From Fervidicoccaceae archaeon (GTDB lineage Archaea > Thermoproteota > Thermoprotei_A > Sulfolobales > Fervidicoccaceae), in NCBI GenBank assembly GCA_038878695.1, contig JAVZVD010000003.1, positions 124,001 to 188,000 on the forward strand: a stretch of 64,000 nucleotides of DNA. The letters are read 5' to 3'. The notes below the pieces were generated by a model, which worked only from the letters and a program-made list of their open reading frames with translations, did not search any database and had not been told where the DNA came from. The position numbers and the translations under genes were made by a program. Shown here piece by piece: positions 32,631 to 41,338 of this stretch. How positions within the stretch are numbered: the stretch's first letter is position 1; every line of letters begins with the position of its first letter.

Positions 32631-34340
32631 TTGGCCAGGTATGTCGTCTGTAGCGCTTGGCCCTACGTTAACAATGTACCGCACTTGGGAACCATGATAG
32701 GGAGCCTGCTCTCCGGCGACGTCTACGCGAGGTTCCTCAAATTGATGGGCGAGGAGGTGATCTACGTCAGCGGGAGCGACGAACACGGCTCGCCAATAGA
32801 ACTAGAGGCCAGGAGGCTGGGCGTAGAGCCCAAGACGCTTACCGACGCGATGCACTCCTACGTCGTCGAGCTCATAAAGAGATGGGACATAGAGTTCTCG
32901 AACTACACGAGAACTCACAATCCAACTCACATAGAGTTCGTGAGAGAAATCATGATGAGGCTTTACGAGAATGGCTACGTGAGGCGCAAAACGGAGGTCC
33001 TACCGTACTGCCCCATCGACAAAGCCTTCCTCGCTGACAGATTCGTAGTGGGCAGGTGCCCCCACTGCGGCTACGAAAGAGCCAGGGGCGACCAGTGCGA
33101 GAACTGCGGCAGGCTCCTCCACCCCACGGAGCTCATCGAGGCGCGCTGCGCCATCTGCGGAGCCGAGCCGGAGCAGAGGGAGACCTCGCACTGGTTCTTC
33201 GACCTTCCTAAGCTCAGAGATAGACTGCTCGAGTGGCTGCGCTCTCATCGGGAGCTGCCAGACTCGGTCAGGAACTATAGCCTGAGCTGGGTCGAGGAGG
33301 GCCTGAGGGAAAGGAGCATCACGAGGGATAGCTCGTGGGGGGTGCCCGCGCCCTTCCCCGGCGCCGAGGGCAAAACCATATACGTGTGGTTCGAGGCTCT
33401 CTTGGGATATCTAAGCGCAACTAAGGAGTACTATGAGAAGCTCGGGAGAGCTGAGGAGTTCGAGAGAACGTGGCTCGATCCAAACACTAGGACCGTGTAT
33501 TTCATTGGAAAGGACAACATACCGTTCCACGCGATAATACTCCCGGCTATGCTCATGGCCTCGGGGCGACCTTACGCTCTGCCGTGGCAGATAGGAGCCA
33601 CCGAGTACCTGTTGTTTCACGAGGAAAAGTTCAGTAAGAGCAGAGGCGTTGGTGTTTGGGCCGACGAGGCTTTAGAGCTCTTGCCCGCGGACTACTGGCG
33701 CTTCGCGCTGATTAGAATGAGGCCGGAGACCAAGGACACGAGCTTCAGCTGGAGAGAATTCTACAGGGTGGTCAACGATGAGCTCAACGACGACGTGGGA
33801 AATTACATCCACAGAGTCCTCACGTTCGCCAAGAGGAAGTACGGGTCCGTGCCGGGGCCGGGCTCCATGGAGGCGGAGGACGCGGTCTTTTGGAGCGACG
33901 TCGAGAGGCTGACTAAGCGCGCGATCGAGATGTACAGCTCGACGAGGCTTAGAGCCGCGAGCGACGCTATAGTTGAGCTGGCCAGGCGCGGAAACCAGTA
34001 CCTAAATGCGAGAGCCCCCTGGGACCTCGTGAGGGATCGACCGAGCGAGGCCGAGGCCGTGATATATCTGGCTCTCAATTCTCTAAGGACTCTCGCTCTG
34101 CTGCTCTACCCGATCATGCCTAGCTCCTCATCGAAGCTCTACTCAATGCTAGGTCTCGAGGGCCCGAAGCCGGGAGAGATGCGGCTGGCGGGGGAGATCT
34201 CGCTGAGACCTGGCCACGAGCTCGGACAACCTGAGCCTCTCTTCCGTAAGCTCCCGGAGGACTTCCCCGAGAGAGCCGACGAGCTCTTAGCCGAGGCTAG
34301 GAACAGAGCTCAAGCCGGGAGGCCCAGGGTGGCTCGGTGA
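32631..34340 (+). CDS. metG: Methionyl-tRNA synthetase
   Basis: Charges tRNA-Met. The 569-residue class I enzyme has the HIGH-type motif PHLGTMIGS near the start. A zinc-knuckle insertion follows with four Cys pairs (CPIDK, CPHCGY, CENCGR, CAICGA, about residues 125-182). The KMSKS-type motif is KFSKSRG near residue 335. The C-terminal tRNA-binding domain of bacterial MetRS is absent; archaea often encode it separately. TTG start at 32631. The dUTPase-family gene follows after 16 bp. Confidence 0.97.
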   Translation: MARYVVCSAWPYVNNVPHLGTMIGSLLSGDVYARFLKLMGEEVIYVSGSDEHGSPIELEARRLGVEPKTLTDAMHSYVVELIKRWDIEFSNYTRTHNPTHIEFVREIMMRLYENGYVRRKTEVLPYCPIDKAFLADRFVVGRCPHCGYERARGDQCENCGRLLHPTELIEARCAICGAEPEQRETSHWFFDLPKLRDRLLEWLRSHRELPDSVRNYSLSWVEEGLRERSITRDSSWGVPAPFPGAEGKTIYVWFEALLGYLSATKEYYEKLGRAEEFERTWLDPNTRTVYFIGKDNIPFHAIILPAMLMASGRPYALPWQIGATEYLLFHEEKFSKSRGVGVWADEALELLPADYWRFALIRMRPETKDTSFSWREFYRVVNDELNDDVGNYIHRVLTFAKRKYGSVPGPGSMEAEDAVFWSDVERLTKRAIEMYSSTRLRAASDAIVELARRGNQYLNARAPWDLVRDRPSEAEAVIYLALNSLRTLALLLYPIMPSSSSKLYSMLGLEGPKPGEMRLAGEISLRPGHELGQPEPLFRKLPEDFPERADELLAEARNRAQAGRPRVAR

Positions 34341-34356
34341 CGCGTGGCGATGCGCC

Positions 34357-34833
34357 TTGGCTCTGCCCGGTCGCGAGGTTCTCCGCTACGTGATCGGAGC
34401 CGCCGATGAGGCGCAAGTCCAGCCGGCCGGAGTCGACCTCACAGTTCAGCGCGTGTTCAAGTTCAGAGGGGCCGGCGTGGTGGCTCGAGGTCTCAGAGTG
34501 CCGGCTGAGGTGGAAGAGCTAGAGCCCGAGGGCGGGGTCTGGCGCCTGGAGCCGGGGGCTTATAAGATAATCTACGGCGAGGCGGTGCGCGTGCCGGAGG
34601 ACTGCGTGGGCCTGTGCTTCCCCAGGTCTACTCTACTCAGATACGGCGCCTTCGTCGAGTGCGCCGTGTGGGATCCGGGCTACGAGGGGAGAGGCGAGTC
34701 CCTGCTCGTCGTGCTCAACCCCAACGGCCTCGTGCTCGAGAGAGGCGCGAGAGTGGCTCAGCTCATCTTCATTAAGACAACCGAGAGGATCTCTTCGCTC
34801 TACTCCGGAGCGTATCGCGGCGAGAACATGTAA
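34357..34833 (+). CDS. dUTPase/dCTP deaminase family protein
   Basis: Trimeric nucleotide-metabolism enzyme. The 158-residue product has the family motifs QPAGVDLTV, FPRSTLLRYG, WDPGYEGRG and GARVAQLIF. The deaminase Glu expected in an L-E-(L/I) strand after the G-Y-x-G motif is not there (ESLLVVLN is found). This leans toward dUTP diphosphatase activity rather than dCTP deamination. TTG start 16 bp after metG. Family membership is firm; the exact reaction is not. Confidence 0.8.
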   Translation: MALPGREVLRYVIGAADEAQVQPAGVDLTVQRVFKFRGAGVVARGLRVPAEVEELEPEGGVWRLEPGAYKIIYGEAVRVPEDCVGLCFPRSTLLRYGAFVECAVWDPGYEGRGESLLVVLNPNGLVLERGARVAQLIFIKTTERISSLYSGAYRGENM

Positions 34834-34887
34834 TCAGCGCTCCTCTGGAGATGATGGACCTCGAGGCTCTATGTCGAGGGCTCCAGG

Positions 34888-35259
34888 CTGGAGCTGGAGC
34901 TCGACGAGCTGCACCTCATCGCTCTCGAGGACTCTCTCGTGCTGCGCTTACCCTCCCCTCCGAGCGTCTCGCTAGGCGAGGGCCTCGGCATGAGCTACAT
35001 CTACGTGGAGCCGCGAGCTCCTCTGAGGCTCGAGGGACTCGCTAAAGCGCTGGGCGAGAACGCAACGAGGATCCTCGGGAGATACATGATAAGGCACCTA
35101 GAGCTCTCGATCGGCACGGTCTTGCTAGTGGTCACCCCGGCCGACTTCAGCTACGAAAGGATAATCATTTCCCCCCACGTCGTGGCCATAGAGCATAGAG
35201 AGGTCAGGAAGCCCAAAGTAAACGCGGTAGGCCCTATGGTCGAGGTAGTCTTCAAGTAG
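34888..35259 (+). CDS. Hypothetical protein, start uncertain (possible CTG)
   Basis: Not recognised. The first canonical start (GTG 34939) gives 106 residues. The frame is open upstream to a stop at 34852, and this extension has the same coding-like composition (LYVEGSRLELELDELHLIAL). CTG 34888 has GAGGG seven bases upstream and would give about 123 residues. The protein is a mixed alpha/beta sequence with no membrane segment and ends in a strand (VGPMVEVVFK). It sits between the dUTPase gene and a membrane-protein gene on the same strand. Confidence 0.55.
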   Translation: MELELDELHLIALEDSLVLRLPSPPSVSLGEGLGMSYIYVEPRAPLRLEGLAKALGENATRILGRYMIRHLELSIGTVLLVVTPADFSYERIIISPHVVAIEHREVRKPKVNAVGPMVEVVFK

Positions 35260-35375
35260 CATGCCATCGCGGTCGAGAGTTCGGAGCGAGCTTCTCGCGG
35301 GACCCGAGGGGCGCGGCAAAGTTAAAGCATCCGCTCCTACACTTTACCACTCGACTCGAGGAGAGAGGAGGACTC

Positions 35376-36158
35376 TTGGCGGCTCCCATTGAGACGACGC
35401 GTAGGCAGCTGATTCTGAATCAGATCTCTATAGCGCTCTTCTCTCTGGTCGCCGGACTCGTGGGGAGGATGAGCTGGACCTACTGGGTCTTCGTCTTATT
35501 GTACATGATCGTCTTCGCCGCGGCCATGCAGAGATTCGCCAATCCCGCCAGAGTAGCTCAGGCGAGAGTTGAGGAGGTGGAGAGCGGCAAGGTGCTCTTC
35601 AAAGAGGAGAACGCGACGAGGCTCCTCCTCGAGGACGTAGAATATCAGAGAGAGGTCGCTGAGCAGATGAAGATGGCTCAGGTCAGCCTCCTCACGATGG
35701 TGCCCATCTTGGTCTATTTCTATTTGATGTATCAGCCCGTGCTCACGCACATACCCAAATACTTTGACCATTCCAGGCTCGGCTACGTGGCCGCGTTCTT
35801 CTTGCTCTTCGAGGGCAGCTACCTTGTCAGCAGACTCTTCCAGAAGTACCTCGAGGTGAGGATCTTCGCTGGGCAGAAGAGGAAGCTAACGATGATAAAT
35901 GCTCCGAGGGCCTATATTGTAACGAGCCGAGGCATAGTGCTGCAGGGCGCATTCTCGAAGAGCGCTTTAGCGTTCCCATTGACGGAATACGAGGTGAAGG
36001 TAAATCCAGCGAGAAACTTCGTTGAATTAGTGAAGGAGACAGACAAGAGCGTAGTGAAGCTCAGGCTCTACACGAAGAACCCAGAGAAATTGTACTCCGT
36101 GATAACGCGTAAGAGAGGCGAGACTAAAGAAGAGATCGGGAGGAGCGCGGGGAAGTAG
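35376..36158 (+). CDS. DUF2208-like integral membrane protein
   Basis: The 260-residue product resembles crenarchaeal DUF2208 proteins. It has two N-terminal membrane segments (about residues 17-50), a cytoplasmic helical region rich in Glu/Gln/Arg, two more segments (SLLTMVPILVYFYLMY and VAAFFLLFEGSYLV), and a C-terminal soluble domain with a basic end. Function is unknown. The TTG start follows GGAGAGAGGAGG. It stands alone, with short spacers to convergent and upstream genes. Confidence 0.6.
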   Translation: MAAPIETTRRQLILNQISIALFSLVAGLVGRMSWTYWVFVLLYMIVFAAAMQRFANPARVAQARVEEVESGKVLFKEENATRLLLEDVEYQREVAEQMKMAQVSLLTMVPILVYFYLMYQPVLTHIPKYFDHSRLGYVAAFFLLFEGSYLVSRLFQKYLEVRIFAGQKRKLTMINAPRAYIVTSRGIVLQGAFSKSALAFPLTEYEVKVNPARNFVELVKETDKSVVKLRLYTKNPEKLYSVITRKRGETKEEIGRSAGK

Positions 36159-36261
36159 TGATGAGTAGAGAAAGGCCGAGCGGAGAGCCGTGAGGTGACC
36201 TGTCTCAGCTGAGCCCGAGCCGAGGGAGGAGCTCGCGCTCCTCTCGGCCCTCCTAACGGGC

Positions 36262-38334
36262 TCACTCGAGCTTCACCTCGGCCAAGCGGTCGAGCGTCGC
36301 AGCGTCAAAGACCCTAACGGAGCTCCCGGAAACTGTGAAGACCTCCGCTCCTATGTAGATCGTCCTGCTGGCCCCGGGGTGCTCGAGCACGCCCTCTAAC
36401 GTCAGTTCGTCGTTAACGTATCTGATCACGGCTACGCCCGAGCTCGTGTAGTGAGCCGACTTAGCGTGTATAGTGACCGGGACGTAGATCCTCTGCCTGT
36501 CGGGGTCCACGGTCACGGCGTGGTGATCGCCCAGGGCCTGAGACCACGAATCGGCGATGTGCAGCGCGGCCGTCTCTCTCATGCTCCTCGGATTCGATAC
36601 ATCAAATAGCGAGATCTTCAGCGCGCTGCTCTCGACTCCTAGGCCTAACAGCTTGCCGCCCGGCAGCGGGTGGAGGTACTCGCTGAAGCCCGGCACTTTG
36701 AGGAATCCGAGGACCTCGGGCCTAGAGGGGTCGCTCATGTCGATAGCGAAGAGCGGGTCAACCTGCCTGAAAGTCACGAGAAAGAGGATCTCGCCGACGA
36801 GCCTCGACGCGTAGATCCTCTCGCCGGGGGCGAGCCCCCTCACCTCTCCGAGCAGCCTCAGGCCCTCCGTCGAGACGACGAAGACGTTGTTTTCGCTCTC
36901 GCCGACTTGGAGGGGCCAAATCTGTAGAACGGGCTCCGGCGGCGGGGCTGGCGCCACGGTTAAATTGACGAGCTTGACCTCGCAGGTACCTCTCGAGCAC
37001 TCGAGGACCTCGACGGTTACGACGCGGCCCTGCTCCTCCTTCGGTGGACCGAGTATCTTAACGGGCTCGGCGAACCGCGCCTCGATCCCCCACGCTCTCG
37101 AGGTCGTGGCAACGATGAAATGGCCTCTCCGCTCCTCCATGGAGAACTGGTCTAGAACGACGCCCGGGACTTCGAAAGAGCCGGAGAAGTCTAAGTGGAG
37201 CCCCCTCGTTGAGAAGACGTAGAACCTCGTGCTGTCCTCAAGGGTCCCCACTTCAGCAGCCGCTTTTTTTAAGAGAGCGTCGGCCTCCTCGCCTCGTAGC
37301 CCTCTCAGGTAGGCCTCGGCGGCTCGGAGAGCGGCCTCGAGGTCTCCCTGCTCTAGCGCCCTGGTTATGTTCAACGAGGCGTCGCTCGGCGCGTGCATCG
37401 CCAGCGCCCTCAGGAGCAGCTTCGCCGCGTCCTCGCGAGAAGGAACGTAACTCGAGGCGGCGTAAAGTCTGCCCTCGGCCGACATGTAGATCCAGCTGCT
37501 AGACCCCGTGAGGAACGCGACCGCCGAACTCCTCAGCGTGTCGGGATCTACGGCCGCTACCACGGTGTAGTGCGTGGGGCTCGAGCTAAGAACTCCTATG
37601 CTGGAGGGAGCTAGCGGGGCCCCGTCGACGAGCGGGACCATGCGCGGGAGGGCCGCGAGCGACAACACGAGGTAGACCACGCCGCTGTTCATTCTAGTGC
37701 TCACTAGATAACCGGTAAAAGAGAGTGAGCCGACTCGGCGCGGACCGGAGGGGTCGCTCACATCGTAGACCGTAACGGTGGTGTTGATGGGCCGTGCGAT
37801 GGTGTAGTCGGAGTGTAACGCGACGAGCCTCGAGCCATTCAGATAAAGGCCGAGGACGAGCCCCCCCACGTCGATCCTAGAGATGATCCTCCTACCGGCC
37901 GCGTCGACCAAGTATACTCTGTCGCCCGAAGCCACTGCGATGATCCTGCCGTCGGTCTTAACGACGTCGGCTTCGTCTACTCCCTCTACCTGCACGTTAG
38001 TGAGCGAGTAGGGCTCCGCGGCGGAGCCTAGCTTAAATGACTGAGCTTCGGGGATCATCCCTGCGGTCGTGTATCGAATCGATTGAGCCGAGCGAGCCGC
38101 TCGTTCCAGGAACGCGAAGAGCTCCTCGTAGGTCGAGAAGGTAGGCACTCCTCGCAGCTCGGCTCCGACCGAGTGGTGCGGCCCCGAGATCGCGGCCTGA
38201 CTCGGAGTGATCGGAGCTCCCGGGGCCATCAATGTGCTCAGAGATAGAGGCAGCGATAGACCCAGCACTAGTGCCGCGAGGAGCAGGACGGCGAAGCGTT
38301 TCTCCACGTCTAGAATCACCGCGAGTAGCTCCAA
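36262..38334 (-). CDS. Secreted beta-propeller protein
   Basis: The 690-residue exported protein has a signal peptide (FAVLLLAALVLGLSLPLSLS) and the hallmark TNVQVEGVDEADVVKTDG that opens the archaeal/bacterial secreted beta-propeller family (COG4880-like). Repeated blades containing VTVYDVSDPSGP, FAIDMSDPSRPEV and SLFDVSNPRSM follow. A Cys pair (CSRGTC) could form a disulfide. Role unknown; likely cell-surface binding. The start at 38334 puts a short basic stretch before the signal. Divergent from a membrane wHTH gene that may regulate it. Confidence 0.85.
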   Translation of the reverse strand: MELLAVILDVEKRFAVLLLAALVLGLSLPLSLSTLMAPGAPITPSQAAISGPHHSVGAELRGVPTFSTYEELFAFLERAARSAQSIRYTTAGMIPEAQSFKLGSAAEPYSLTNVQVEGVDEADVVKTDGRIIAVASGDRVYLVDAAGRRIISRIDVGGLVLGLYLNGSRLVALHSDYTIARPINTTVTVYDVSDPSGPRRVGSLSFTGYLVSTRMNSGVVYLVLSLAALPRMVPLVDGAPLAPSSIGVLSSSPTHYTVVAAVDPDTLRSSAVAFLTGSSSWIYMSAEGRLYAASSYVPSREDAAKLLLRALAMHAPSDASLNITRALEQGDLEAALRAAEAYLRGLRGEEADALLKKAAAEVGTLEDSTRFYVFSTRGLHLDFSGSFEVPGVVLDQFSMEERRGHFIVATTSRAWGIEARFAEPVKILGPPKEEQGRVVTVEVLECSRGTCEVKLVNLTVAPAPPPEPVLQIWPLQVGESENNVFVVSTEGLRLLGEVRGLAPGERIYASRLVGEILFLVTFRQVDPLFAIDMSDPSRPEVLGFLKVPGFSEYLHPLPGGKLLGLGVESSALKISLFDVSNPRSMRETAALHIADSWSQALGDHHAVTVDPDRQRIYVPVTIHAKSAHYTSSGVAVIRYVNDELTLEGVLEHPGASRTIYIGAEVFTVSGSSVRVFDAATLDRLAEVKLE

Positions 38335-38451
38335 TAGTTGTCCTGATAATTACGAGGACCGAACGCTCTCGTTCGATCTCTCGAACGCGCCGAGAGGACC
38401 GCGATACGTTATTATGTTAGGCTCCGGACCCGCCGGTGGAGCCGAGGAAGC

Positions 38452-38901
38452 TTGCAGGCCGAGAAGCTGGGCATCACGGCGCTTAGGATCTACGCTAAGC
38501 TCCTCGAGGCGGGAGAGATGGGCGTGAGAGAGCTGGCGAGAGAGCTCGGTGTATCCGCCAGCAGCGTGCACTATCATTTGAAAAGACTCGAGGAGCTCGG
38601 CTTAGTGGCGAGGGGCCGCGAGGGCTACACGGTATCGAGGCTCATTCCTATTGAGGGCTACGTGTTGTTGAAAAGAAGGCTCGTTCCCCGATTAATGATC
38701 TACTCGTTCTTTTTCTTGGGGATAGCGGTGGGCGAGGCAGCAGCTCTGGCGGCTCGAGGCTCTCTCGATTCCGACGGCGTGGTGGCTCTCTTCTCCGCGA
38801 TCACCGCCTCGGTCGTCCTGATGATTGAGGGAACTCGCGCCTCTAAGCTCACGTCGCGAGGGAGTGGGAGCGGAAGAGGTGAGCGACTTAATAATCGATA
38901 G
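38452..38901 (+). CDS. Membrane-bound winged-helix transcription regulator
   Basis: The 149-residue product begins with an ArsR-like winged helix (VRELARELGVSASSVHYHLKRLEELGLVARG, in two parts, residues about 25-55) ending with the wing. Two hydrophobic segments follow (LMIYSFFFLGIAVGEAAALAA and VVALFSAITASVVLMI), then a basic tail. Membrane anchoring of a DNA-binding domain suggests sensing at the membrane. It is divergent from the secreted beta-propeller gene, 117 bp apart, so that gene is a candidate target. TTG start. Confidence 0.75.
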   Translation: MQAEKLGITALRIYAKLLEAGEMGVRELARELGVSASSVHYHLKRLEELGLVARGREGYTVSRLIPIEGYVLLKRRLVPRLMIYSFFFLGIAVGEAAALAARGSLDSDGVVALFSAITASVVLMIEGTRASKLTSRGSGSGRGERLNNR

Positions 38902-38984
38902 TTACAAAAGAGGAATAAGCTTATTTTGCGCCTCCCCGCCTCTTCGTCGGACCCTCCTATATTCGTCCAGGTAGGGTGCGCCTC

Positions 38985-40331
38985 TTGAGCGATTTGGTGT
39001 GCCCATTCGATTTCAGGTACGGCTCGGACGAGATGCGCTCGATCTTCTCTAGGAGCGCTACTCTCAGGAGGTTGGCTGTCGTCGAGGCGGCTATAGTTGG
39101 GGGCCTAGAGGATGCCGGCCTCGCCCCGAGAGGCTGCTACGAGAGGATCCTCGAGTGCTCTTCGTCGGTGGCGCCCGAAGAAGTCGACGCCGAGGAGAGG
39201 AGAACGGGCCACGACGTGGCGGCTTTCGCGTCTCTCTTGGGCGAGAGATGCGGCGAGTGTGGCAAGTACGTGCATCTGGGAGCTACGAGTTACGACGTCG
39301 TTGATACGGCGTGGGCCCTCGCCCTGCGCGATGCCCTCGCGGTGTTGAAGAGGAGAATGCTCTCCCTGGTCGCTAGGCTCTCTCGGCTCGCGAAGGAGCA
39401 CTCGGGCACGATCATGGTGGGCAGGACCCATGGGCGCCACGCGCTCCCGATAACCCTCGGCTTCAAGCTGGCCAACTACGCGTACGAGCTGGCCAGAAGC
39501 TATGAGAGGCTGTGCGAGTGCGAGAAGAGGCTGACGCGAGGGAAGATCGCCGGGGCAGTCGGCACAATGGCGGGTTGGATGGGTCGAGGGCTCGAGGTAG
39601 AGAGAGGAGCCCTCGCGCGCCTGGGTCTCGAGCCTCACGCCATATCGACGCAGATCGCCCCGCGAGACGGATTCGCAGAGCTCGTCTGCTCTCTAGCCCT
39701 AATAGCCAGCCAGCTCGACAGATTGGCTCTCGAGTTGAGGGAGCTGGCCAGGGACGAGATAGGCGAGGTAAGGTTAGCCGCGAGGAGGATAGGCAGCAGC
39801 GCCATGCCGCACAAGAGGAATCCGATTTTAGCGGAGAGAGTTTCGGGCTTAGCCAGGCTCTCGCGCGGACTCTGCGCCTCGGCTCTCGAGAACGTAGTTC
39901 TGATGCACGAGAGGGACCTAACCAACAGCAGCCTCGAGAGGATCCTGGTTCCCCACGCGCTTCTGGTAGTCGACCAAATGTTGATAGACATGGGGGCATT
40001 CCTCGACGAGGTCGAATTCGATGAGGAGGCCATGAGGAGAAACCTAGAGCTCAGCGGAGGCGCGCTGGCTAGCGAGTGCTTAGTAGTGAAGCTCGTAACA
40101 ATGGCGGGCCTCTCCAGGCGCGAGGCCTACTCGAGAGTAATGGAGTTGATCTCGCTCTGCTCCGAGAGGAGGGAGACGGTTCGCGATGCTCTGAGCCGAG
40201 GGGCTCTGGACGACCTGCTCGAGCGCGGGGAAGCCCTAGAGTGTCTGAACTATTCTAAATATCTAGGCAATGCGCGCGAGCTGACGGAGAGAGCCCTCGA
40301 ATACGTCGAAGAGGCTGTGAGAAGATGCTAA
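38985..40331 (+). CDS. purB: Adenylosuccinate lyase
   Basis: Cleaves SAICAR to AICAR and adenylosuccinate to AMP. The fumarase/aspartase-superfamily signature SSAMPHKRNP is present as GSSAMPHKRNPI, with TSYDVVDTAWALAL and GRTHGRHALP for the other conserved regions. About 448 residues, normal for the family. TTG 38985 (SDLVCPFDFRYGS) has GGTAGGG seven bases upstream; GTG 38976 is the alternative. It overlaps purA by 7 bp, making a two-gene AMP-forming unit about 10 kb from the main pur cluster. Confidence 0.95.
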   Translation: MSDLVCPFDFRYGSDEMRSIFSRSATLRRLAVVEAAIVGGLEDAGLAPRGCYERILECSSSVAPEEVDAEERRTGHDVAAFASLLGERCGECGKYVHLGATSYDVVDTAWALALRDALAVLKRRMLSLVARLSRLAKEHSGTIMVGRTHGRHALPITLGFKLANYAYELARSYERLCECEKRLTRGKIAGAVGTMAGWMGRGLEVERGALARLGLEPHAISTQIAPRDGFAELVCSLALIASQLDRLALELRELARDEIGEVRLAARRIGSSAMPHKRNPILAERVSGLARLSRGLCASALENVVLMHERDLTNSSLERILVPHALLVVDQMLIDMGAFLDEVEFDEEAMRRNLELSGGALASECLVVKLVTMAGLSRREAYSRVMELISLCSERRETVRDALSRGALDDLLERGEALECLNYSKYLGNARELTERALEYVEEAVRRC

Positions 40332-41338
40332 CCATAATAGTCGGCGGATTCTTCGGCGACGAGGGCAAGGGCAGCGTGACGGCCTACCTGGCCTTGGCCG
40401 ACGACGCAGACGTCGCCGTTAGATGCGGGTCCGTGAACGCCGGACACACTGTCGTGTGGAGGGGAGTCGAGTACAGGCTCAGGATCGTCCCCGCGGCCTT
40501 CGTCAATCCGTCGACCAGGCTCCTCGTAGCTCCCGGGGCGCTCGTGAGGCTCGACCTGCTGTTCGAGGAGATGGAGAGGACGGGGACCAGGGGGAGGCTG
40601 TTCCTCGACGAGAAGACCGGCGTCATAGAGGAGAGGCACATCGCTATGGAGGCCGGAGACGAAAATCTGGCCAAGCGCGTTGGCTCGACTCTGCAGGGGG
40701 TCGGGGCGGCTACGGCGGACAGAGTGCTAAGGAGGTTGAGGCTGGCGAGAGAATTCGAGGAGCTGAGAGGAATGCTCACGGACGTCTCGGGAGAAGTCGT
40801 AGAAAAGGCGCGCTCGGGCGAGACGGTCCTCGTGGAGGGCACCCAGGGCACGTTCTTGAGCCTCTACCACGGGACCTACCCATACGTCACGAGTAGAGAC
40901 ACGACGGCTTCGGCTTTCGCCTCCGAGGTCGGGATAGGGCCTAAGGACGTCGACGAGGTCTTGGTAGTCTTCAAGAGCTATGTCACGAGAGTCGGAGAAG
41001 GCCCGCTGGCCGGCGAGCTCTCCTCGGAGGAGGCCGCCAAGCGCGGCTGGGTCGAGCGAGGCACCGTGACGGGGAGGCCGAGGAGAGTGGCTCCCTTCAA
41101 CGTAGAATTGGCCCGTCGAGCCGTTATGCTTAACTCCGCTACGCAGGCAGCGGTGACGAAGCTCGACGCGCTCTTTGCGTCGGTCAAGTGCACGAGGAGC
41201 TGGGAGAAGTTGCCGCTCGAGGCGAGGAGGTGGGTCGAGGAGATCGAGAACTCAATAGGAGTCCCCGTGACCCTGATAGGAACCGGCAGAGAGCTGGATT
41301 GCATCGTAGACAGAAGAAGAGAAGCGGGGGGCCTCTAA
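40325..41338 (+). CDS. purA: Adenylosuccinate synthetase, short archaeal form
   Basis: GTP-dependent ligation of IMP and aspartate. The 337-residue product has the glycine-rich loop GGFFGDEGKGS at the N-terminus, VNAGHTV with the catalytic His, and EGTQGTFLSLYHGTYPYVTS. About 90 residues shorter than the bacterial enzyme, as known for archaeal PurA. The ATG lies in the last codons of purB. The FAD oxidoreductase gene begins at the next base after its stop, so the three are likely one transcript. Confidence 0.95.
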   Translation: MLTIIVGGFFGDEGKGSVTAYLALADDADVAVRCGSVNAGHTVVWRGVEYRLRIVPAAFVNPSTRLLVAPGALVRLDLLFEEMERTGTRGRLFLDEKTGVIEERHIAMEAGDENLAKRVGSTLQGVGAATADRVLRRLRLAREFEELRGMLTDVSGEVVEKARSGETVLVEGTQGTFLSLYHGTYPYVTSRDTTASAFASEVGIGPKDVDEVLVVFKSYVTRVGEGPLAGELSSEEAAKRGWVERGTVTGRPRRVAPFNVELARRAVMLNSATQAAVTKLDALFASVKCTRSWEKLPLEARRWVEEIENSIGVPVTLIGTGRELDCIVDRRREAGGL

